In this document: one piece after another, positions 45,440-50,328 of the stretch
Position numbering within the stretch: position 1 is the stretch's first letter
Layout of the letters: every line of letters starts with the position of its first letter
Assembly: GCA_024683935.1 (NCBI GenBank)
Contig: JAIKXV010000112.1
Span: 1 to 50,328 of the forward strand
Direction: 5' to 3'
DNA: 50,328 nucleotides
Source of the DNA: Lachnospiraceae bacterium
Lineage (GTDB): Bacteria > Bacillota_A > Clostridia > Lachnospirales > Lachnospiraceae
The notes under the pieces: model-generated
What the model saw: the letters and a program-made list of their open reading frames with translations, nothing else
What the model was told of the DNA's origin: nothing
The model's database searches: none
Translations under genes and position numbers: made by a program

Positions 45440-45880
45440 ATGGCGAAAAGAGCAGGGAAAAAGAATGGAACAGGCATACTGCTGGTGATCATAATAGCGG
45501 CGGTGCTGGCATCGGTGGTGCTGCTGGCGTTTATGGTGTTCACGGGAACCGGGGTGAATTCCAATCCGGTCACTCAGAAAGTGAACAGGGAGGTCACCAA
45601 AAAGGCGGCAGAGACCATCATTCAGAAGGAACTGGGAACGAATGTCACCTATGATGAGGTCAGGCAGCAGATGTCTGAGGAAGATGCAGAAGAGATGGAT
45701 ACCATAGTCAATAAATATGCCGATGAAGGGATTCTGGCAGAGGCTATGAGAATATACAGTGAAAACGGAGGAGATCTGGGATCGACCGCCGATGCCCTTA
45801 AGGGTAAGATAAGTGAGGAGGACATGGCCCGGATACGTGAACTGTATCAAAAGTACGGAGAAAGCGGAGGACTGAAATGA
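45440..45880 (+). CDS. Small single-pass membrane protein of unknown function
   Basis: Protein of 146 aa with a Lys-rich start, one membrane helix (about 13-36) and an extracytoplasmic, mainly helical acidic domain (about 50-146). I do not recognise a family. The helical part has a repeated pattern of E-x-x-A-x-x-I and ends in RIRELYQKYGESGGLK. A good AAGGAAGG ribosome site precedes the ATG. It overlaps the next gene, a 2-hydroxyacid dehydrogenase, by ATGA, indicating coupled translation with a cytoplasmic enzyme, which is unexpected for a membrane protein. Confidence 0.7.
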   Translation: MAKRAGKKNGTGILLVIIIAAVLASVVLLAFMVFTGTGVNSNPVTQKVNREVTKKAAETIIQKELGTNVTYDEVRQQMSEEDAEEMDTIVNKYADEGILAEAMRIYSENGGDLGSTADALKGKISEEDMARIRELYQKYGESGGLK

Positions 45881-46836
45881 AGATAGTTTTGCTGGAAAGA
45901 CTGAGTGCGGGAGAGGATATGGATGTGTCCTGTTTCGGTGAACTGGGAGAGTTTGTATCTTATGACAATACTGTAGGCGAAGAAGAGACTGCGGAACGTA
46001 TTGCCGATGCGGATGCGATAATCGCGAATAAAGCTCCTATGAATGAAGCATCCCTGAAGAATGCTCCAAATGTTAAGTTCATAGGGGAACTGGCCACCGG
46101 ATATGATAACTGTGATATAGACTACTGCAGGAAAAGGGGTATCCGTGTCGCCAATGTCAGGGATTATTCCACGGCAATGGTCGCGCAGCATACCTTCACA
46201 CTTGCGCTTACACTGTCACAGAAGATAGTTCACTATGATAATTACGTAAAGTCCGGCCGGTACGCCGGACAGAAAAGGTTTTCGAATTTCGATATCCCCT
46301 TTAATGAGCTGGATGGCAAGACCTGGGGCATAGCAGGGTACGGAAACATAGGATCAAGAGCAGCGAGGATAGCGGAAGCCTTCGGATGCAGGGTGATAGT
46401 TCATTCCATTACCGGAAAGAAGCACAATTCGGGTTATGACGAAGTGGATAAGGAGACACTTTTAAGAGAAAGCGATTATATCTCACTGCACTGCCCCTTA
46501 AGCGACCTTAGCCGTCATTTCATTGACAGGGATGCACTGTCAAAGATGAAAAAGACCGCAATACTTATAAATGTTGCGAGAGGGCCGGTTGTTGATACCG
46601 CTGCTTTGTACGAAGCGCTTGAAAATGGTATCATAGCAGGTGCCGGTCTGGATGTTCTGGAAAAAGAACCCATTTCACAGGATGATCCGCTGGGGAAAAT
46701 AAAGGACAGCAGCAAACTCATTATAACCCCGCATCTCGCCTGGGCCAGTGTCGAGGCCAGAATGAGGTGCGTTGACGAGGTCTTCCTCAATCTGAAAGCG
46801 TTCATTAACGGAGAGGAGAGAAATGCGGTCTGCTGA
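45877..46836 (+). CDS. D-isomer-specific 2-hydroxyacid dehydrogenase
   Basis: NAD-dependent dehydrogenase of 319 aa. The substrate-binding part has NAPNVKFIGELATGYDNCDIDYC; the Rossmann part has GIAGYGNIGSRAARIAEAFG, and the NAD region LHCPLSDLSRHFID. The catalytic triad is visible as R235 (NVARGPVVD), the Glu in LDVLEKEPI and the His in TPHLAWAS. The length fits glycerate/hydroxypyruvate reductase or a related enzyme; there is no ACT domain as in long 3-phosphoglycerate dehydrogenases. The exact substrate is unknown. A 47-base gap leads to a cysteine-synthase homologue, hinting at serine/cysteine-related metabolism (inference). Confidence 0.9.
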   Translation: MKIVLLERLSAGEDMDVSCFGELGEFVSYDNTVGEEETAERIADADAIIANKAPMNEASLKNAPNVKFIGELATGYDNCDIDYCRKRGIRVANVRDYSTAMVAQHTFTLALTLSQKIVHYDNYVKSGRYAGQKRFSNFDIPFNELDGKTWGIAGYGNIGSRAARIAEAFGCRVIVHSITGKKHNSGYDEVDKETLLRESDYISLHCPLSDLSRHFIDRDALSKMKKTAILINVARGPVVDTAALYEALENGIIAGAGLDVLEKEPISQDDPLGKIKDSSKLIITPHLAWASVEARMRCVDEVFLNLKAFINGEERNAVC

Positions 46837-46883
46837 TCAGTACAGGATCCGGACAGTAAAAAGGTAAATTCAGGAGATAAAAA

Positions 46884-47813
46884 ATGATATTTAATAATGT
46901 GCTTGAGGCTGTTGGACATACCCCTATGATAAGGCTGAACAGGATGACGGGTCCTGACAGCGCCGAGATCCTTGTGAAGTTTGAAGGTACGAATATAGGT
47001 GGATCCATAAAAACAAGAACAGCGCTCAATATGATAAAGTCCGCTGAAAAAGAGGGACTGATCGATAGGGATACCGTAATAGTCGAACCTACAAGCGGCA
47101 ATCAGGGAATAGGTCTGGCGCTGGTGGGAGCCGTTAGAGGATACAAAACCATTATCATTATGCCTGACTCCGTAAGCGAGGAAAGAAGGAAGATAATCAG
47201 GCATTACGGGGCTGAAGTGATGCTGATCCATGATGAAGGGGATATAGGCGCCTGCATGGATAAGTGCCTTAAAACAGCACTGAAAATGAGTGAGGATGAC
47301 CCGAGGGTATTCGTCCCGCAGCAGTTTGAAAACCCGAATAACACGATGGCGCATAAGAACCATACTGCCCTGGAGATAATGGAACAGGTGGCAGGTCCCA
47401 TACACGGATTCTGTTCAGGAATAGGAACGGGAGGAACTATTACCGGCATAGGAGAAGTTCTGAAAGCCCAGTACCCTTTTATAGAGATTTGGGCGGTGGA
47501 ACCGGAGAACGCTGCGATACTGGCGGGCGGCAACGTAGGAACCCACCTGCAGATGGGTATCGGAGACGGGATCATCCCGGAAATCCTTAACCAGTCCATA
47601 TATGACAGGGTATATGTAGTCTCTGATGAGGAAGCGATAGGCACGGCAAAGAGGCTTGCAAGAGAGGAAGGAATACTCTGCGGTATTTCCAGCGGAACCA
47701 ATGTTGCGGCCGCGATAAAGCTTGCTGCAGAACTTGGAACCGGAAAGACTGTGGTTACCGTGCTTCCGGATACGGCCGAGAGATACTTTTCTACCCCTCT
47801 TTTTGATGAATAA
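46884..47813 (+). CDS. Cysteine synthase family PLP enzyme
   Basis: Fold-type II PLP enzyme of 309 aa, the size of CysK/CysM. The PLP-lysine signature KFEGTNIGGSIKTRTALNM places the Schiff-base lysine at K43. The substrate-carboxylate loop reads EPTSGNQGIGLAL, with Gln where CysK normally has Thr; the phosphate-binding loop GIGTGGTITGIGE is intact. QQFENPNNTMAH matches the QFENPAN region of the family. The expected reaction is O-acetylserine plus sulfide to cysteine, but the altered loop leaves room for another nucleophile or substrate. AGGAG precedes the ATG by about eight bases. It lies between a 2-hydroxyacid dehydrogenase and a ZIP transporter. Confidence 0.88.
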   Translation: MIFNNVLEAVGHTPMIRLNRMTGPDSAEILVKFEGTNIGGSIKTRTALNMIKSAEKEGLIDRDTVIVEPTSGNQGIGLALVGAVRGYKTIIIMPDSVSEERRKIIRHYGAEVMLIHDEGDIGACMDKCLKTALKMSEDDPRVFVPQQFENPNNTMAHKNHTALEIMEQVAGPIHGFCSGIGTGGTITGIGEVLKAQYPFIEIWAVEPENAAILAGGNVGTHLQMGIGDGIIPEILNQSIYDRVYVVSDEEAIGTAKRLAREEGILCGISSGTNVAAAIKLAAELGTGKTVVTVLPDTAERYFSTPLFDE

Positions 47814-47864
47814 AGCAGGGGATAACAGAAGTACAGGGATGGATCAAAAGGAGATAAAGATATT

Positions 47865-48650
47865 ATGATGAACAGGGATGTGATACTGGGTCTGTTAATC
47901 CCGTTTATCGGAACGGGAGCGGGATCAGCCTGTGTATTTCTTTTGAAAAAGGATATAAGTGAAGGGGTTCAGAAGGCGCTTACCGGATTTGCAAGCGGCG
48001 TGATGACGGCTGCTTCGATATGGAGCCTTATTATTCCGGCCATGGAACAGTCCGGACATATGGGAAAGCTTTCATTTCTTCCCGCGGTAACCGGCTTCTG
48101 GCTTGGAATCCTTTTTCTCCTGCTTCTCGATTCTGTGATACCGCATCTCCATATGAATGCAGATAAGGCGGAAGGACCAAGGGCGAATCTAAAGAAGACA
48201 ACGATGATGGTTCTCGCTGTCACACTTCATAATATCCCGGAGGGTATGGCTGTGGGAGTTGTGTACGCAGGATTCCTTTCGGGAAATGCTGCCATATCGG
48301 CAGGAGGCGCGCTGGCGCTTTCACTCGGAATTGCGATCCAGAATTTCCCGGAAGGCGCCATAATATCCATGCCTCTTCATTCGGGAGGAAAGAGTAAGGG
48401 ACGGGCCTTTGCTGACGGTGTTCTGTCCGGCGCGGTGGAACCTGTAGGCGCTGCTCTTACAATACTTGCCGCATCTTTTGTGATTCCCGCTATGCCATAT
48501 CTTTTGAGCTTTGCCGCCGGCGCGATGATTTATGTGGTTGTGGAGGAGCTCATCCCTGAAATGTCAGCCGGAGAGCACTCCAATGTGGGCGTGCTTGCAT
48601 TTTCATTCGGCTTCACGTTGATGATGGTCCTGGATGTCGCACTGGGATAG
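47865..48650 (+). CDS. ZIP-family divalent metal transporter
   Basis: Membrane transporter of 261 aa with eight predicted helices, most similar to the ZupT/GufA-type ZIP proteins that import zinc, iron or manganese. The two metal-site motifs are clear: LHNIPEGMAVG in helix 4 (about residues 124-134) and IQNFPEGAIISMPL in helix 5 (about 160-173). The helix 3-4 loop carries HLHMNADK with two histidines. GGAG lies about ten bases before ATG 47865. Specificity cannot be told from sequence. It converges on the small XRE regulator gene without a recognisable terminator between them. Confidence 0.9.
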   Translation: MMNRDVILGLLIPFIGTGAGSACVFLLKKDISEGVQKALTGFASGVMTAASIWSLIIPAMEQSGHMGKLSFLPAVTGFWLGILFLLLLDSVIPHLHMNADKAEGPRANLKKTTMMVLAVTLHNIPEGMAVGVVYAGFLSGNAAISAGGALALSLGIAIQNFPEGAIISMPLHSGGKSKGRAFADGVLSGAVEPVGAALTILAASFVIPAMPYLLSFAAGAMIYVVVEELIPEMSAGEHSNVGVLAFSFGFTLMMVLDVALG

Positions 48651-48695
48651 AGGTGCTGTTTTGCATATTAAAAATTGCTGAATTGTTGGCGTGTA

Positions 48696-48914
48696 TTACA
48701 ATTTCTGGTCTTCATTGCAAGATATATATTGAACAATGTCTTCTACTCTGCAATTTAATATCCTACATAAATCATTGATGGTTTTTGTTGAAATATCTTT
48801 GTTATGTTTTAGACGATTTAGAGTGCTGAAAGAAATGTGATGATTTTTGGAAAGTGTGTACCAATTTTCATCACTATTTTTTAGTGTATCCCAAAATGGA
48901 GTAAAGTCTATCAT
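48696..48914 (-). CDS. Small XRE/Cro-type DNA-binding protein
   Basis: Protein of 72 aa consisting of one helix-turn-helix domain: WYTLSKNHHISFSTLNRLKHNKDISTKTINDLCRILNCRVEDIVQY is the Cro/C1 pattern of YozG-like stand-alone regulators. It has no ligand-binding domain. It is transcribed away from a zinc-ribbon membrane protein gene; the gap contains a palindrome overlapping the promoter of that gene, the likely operator. Its AT-rich composition differs from the neighbouring metabolic genes. Confidence 0.8.
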   Translation of the reverse strand: MIDFTPFWDTLKNSDENWYTLSKNHHISFSTLNRLKHNKDISTKTINDLCRILNCRVEDIVQYISCNEDQKL

Positions 48915-48942
48915 GCTTCAATAGTAGGATGTATTCTCATAC

Positions 48943-48971
48943 TTGAATATCTTCTAAAAAACGAATATAAT
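48943..48971 (+). promoter_or_regulatory. Promoter of the zinc-ribbon membrane protein gene
   Basis: TTGAAT (48943-48948), a 17-base spacer and TATAAT (48966-48971). The -10 box lies inside a 15-base palindrome. A strong AGGAGGG ribosome site follows at about 48991-48997. Confidence 0.6.
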
Positions 48972-48977
48972 ATATTC
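48963..48977. promoter_or_regulatory. Candidate operator of the divergent XRE regulator
   Basis: GAATATAATATATTC is a perfect odd palindrome with seven-base arms covering the -10 box. GAATAT occurs twice more in the same gap, near 48945 and 48985, as expected for a multi-site operator. That the small XRE protein binds here is inferred from position. Confidence 0.4.
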
Positions 48978-49007
48978 ACTTTATTGAATATAGGAGGGTA
49001 AAAAAGT

Positions 49008-49637
49008 ATGGATAATAACACTACTTCAACAGGCAATATCAATAACAGTCAGGTAAATAAGAACATGAAGACCTGTAAACATTGCGGTGCTTTAATTGCA
49101 AAGGGTGCAAAGGTTTGTCCTAAATGCGGCGGGAAAAATAAACCGCCAATTTATCAGCGTCCTTGGTTTATTATTCTTGTTGCAATAATAGTCCTTGGAT
49201 GTATTGGCAGCGCCGGAAAAAAGGATACTGGAAATAGCAGTATATCTAAAACAGCAGATGAAGAGACAAATAATACAACAGAAAACAAAGATGAAACTGC
49301 TTCGGCTGAAGAGAATATAGAGTATATGCCTGTTTCTGTATCTGAAATGGTAAAAGATATAGAAGGGAATGCAATGAAAGCACAGGAAAAGTATAGGGGA
49401 AACTACTTTGAAATCACCGGAGAGCTGGGAAATATTGACAGTGATGGAAAATATATCGGATTAAATCCCGAGGATGAAACAATTACACTTGTTAGTGTGC
49501 AGTGTTTTATTAAATCAGACGAACAGAAAAGCAAAATCATGGAATTATCTAAAGGAGATAAAATAACTATACGTGGTAAATGCAAAGATGTTGGTGAAAT
49601 ATTAGGTTACTCAATTGACATAGATAGTATAGATTAA
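49008..49637 (+). CDS. Zinc-ribbon membrane protein with OB-fold-like domain
   Basis: Protein of 209 aa. A Thr/Asn-rich start is followed by a zinc ribbon (CKHCGALIAKGAKVCPKCGG, Cys pairs about 23/26 and 37/40), a membrane helix (about 51-66), a disordered Ser/Thr/Glu linker and a C-terminal beta domain (about 108-205). The linker-domain layout and the segments YFEITGELGNIDSDGKYIGL and GDKITIRGKCKDVG resemble the tRNA_anti-like OB-fold found in many Firmicutes membrane proteins. Its role is unknown. It is divergent from a small XRE gene and probably repressed by it. Confidence 0.8.
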   Translation: MDNNTTSTGNINNSQVNKNMKTCKHCGALIAKGAKVCPKCGGKNKPPIYQRPWFIILVAIIVLGCIGSAGKKDTGNSSISKTADEETNNTTENKDETASAEENIEYMPVSVSEMVKDIEGNAMKAQEKYRGNYFEITGELGNIDSDGKYIGLNPEDETITLVSVQCFIKSDEQKSKIMELSKGDKITIRGKCKDVGEILGYSIDIDSID

Positions 49638-49659
49638 AAGTATCTTAAGTTTATGAATA

Positions 49660-49705
49660 TCCCTGCTTGCGCTTAATAGATAAGACATTTAAGCACAGGC
49701 AGGGA
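49660..49705. terminator. Long stem-loop terminator between convergent genes
   Basis: Arms 49660-49676 and 49689-49705 pair over 17 positions with two mismatches (TCCCTGC...GCTTAA against TTAAGC...GCAGGGA). It lies between the ends of the zinc-ribbon gene and the MarR gene and could serve both directions. The T-run is weak on the plus side (TTGATACATTTCTT). The rest of 49638-49886 shows no gene. Confidence 0.5.
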
Positions 49706-49886
49706 TTGATACATTTCTTATGTCCTCGTCCTCAATAAATAATTGGACGTTCAGTAAAAATGAAACAATCAGAGTGAAAAGGATACTATCCTTAAACAGA
49801 TTATTATCTGCACAATACCCGATCCACATAAGCAGCAGCCAGTTCTTTGCTAAGTTTTATTTAGTATTCATAATTATTTTCCCCTT

Positions 49887-50327
49887 TTACTCCTGATCTA
49901 ACGATTCTTCCAGTTTTTCAATTATATTCACAAAATCTGTTATTGATTGTCTTGGCAGTTTGGACATATAACGATAAAGCGGCAATACTTTCTGTTTATG
50001 ATATTCTTCATGTAGCCGCTCTGCCTCCTGGCCTGATCCGGTCAGAAAAATACTGATCTGGGCGTCTGAATGCTGAGAATCCTTTTTTTCGATGAATCCT
50101 TTATCAACCAGCTTATACAGCATCTGTGATGCCGTAGCCTTTGTAATACCTCTAGATATCTTAAAGGAGTACAAATCTGTTGACATCCGAAAGACGGAGT
50201 AGTATCCTTTATTAGAATTAGATATATCTAACGCAGATGCCATCAATATAACTAAATCGGCGTTTGGTGATTTTTGAGTGGAGTGAAGAAATATCAAAAA
50301 TGCTGATAAGAAACATGCTGAGGAACC
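49887..50327 (-). CDS. MarR-family transcriptional regulator (5' end probably outside the window)
   Basis: Winged helix-turn-helix regulator. The DNA-binding core reads ISRGITKATASQMLYKLVDKGFIEKKDSQHSD, the MarR pattern, followed by the beta-wing and LTGSGQEAERLHEEYHK and C-terminal dimerisation helices. The first possible start in view is TTG 50297, which has no ribosome site, while the frame stays open to the window edge. The true start therefore probably lies beyond 50328. The target and ligand are unknown. Confidence 0.75.
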   Translation of the reverse strand, partial: GSSACFLSAFLIFLHSTQKSPNADLVILMASALDISNSNKGYYSVFRMSTDLYSFKISRGITKATASQMLYKLVDKGFIEKKDSQHSDAQISIFLTGSGQEAERLHEEYHKQKVLPLYRYMSKLPRQSITDFVNIIEKLEESLDQE

Positions 50328-50328
50328 T

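Overview
The window looks like the chromosome of an anaerobic, gut- or rumen-type clostridium, most likely Lachnospiraceae. The grounds are moderate GC, strong AGGAG-type ribosome sites on most genes, an oxygen-independent (cbi-type) cobalamin pathway, a microcompartment shell gene beside rhamnulokinase, a CmpB-type membrane protein and many cyclic-di-GMP and histidine-kinase signalling genes. The assignment is inferred from gene content, not from a marker gene. I recognised no rRNA, tRNA or CRISPR array.

Layout. (1) 1-2810: the end of a bacterial-microcompartment locus, with a PduT-like shell protein cut by the window start, a DeoR regulator and rhamnulokinase, consistent with an L-rhamnose/L-fucose microcompartment operon. 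(2) 2816-4490: an HD-domain protein, a CmpB-type membrane protein and a hypothetical gene. (3) 4500-11150: an accessory stretch with a perfect 41-bp-arm palindrome, a low-GC STAND-type NTPase, a small HAD-like protein, a lipoprotein and an unknown protein. (4) 11150-31824: most of anaerobic vitamin B12 synthesis in three transcription units. The minus-strand unit is GH2 glycosidase-cbiF-cbiG/H, the first plus-strand unit is cbiC-cbiD-cbiE/T, and the second is cbiA-cobS-cobD-GNAT-cbiJ-RACo-like activator-cbiP-cobT. A minus-strand hybrid histidine kinase separates the two plus-strand units. A hairpin-packed element of about 320 bp with terminal inverted repeats lies between the two divergent heads. 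(5) 31898-35199: a sensory diguanylate cyclase overlapping an oligopeptide-binding lipoprotein. (6) 35442-39631: rho and a large surface protein with B-repeat-like modules. (7) 39666-45229: a PAS-GGDEF protein, an ABC ATPase with its own membrane segments, its permease, and a decayed NHLM-type peptide-exporter ATPase. (8) 45440-50327: a small membrane protein, a 2-hydroxyacid dehydrogenase, a cysteine-synthase homologue, a ZIP metal transporter, a divergent XRE regulator/zinc-ribbon pair, and a MarR gene cut by the window end.

How it fits together. The B12 genes cover ring contraction through corrin amidation, aminopropanol-arm precursor formation and lower-ligand assembly, but lack cbiK/X, cbiL, cbiB and cobU, which must be elsewhere. 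The corrinoid-activation protein inside the same operon links synthesis of the cofactor to keeping a corrinoid enzyme in its active Co(I) state. The most notable unexplained items are the multi-hairpin element at 15277-15599, the GNAT gene and the GH2 gene embedded in the B12 operons, the methionine-synthase-activation/RACo fusion, the STAND NTPase, and the two GGDEF proteins coupled to transport components.
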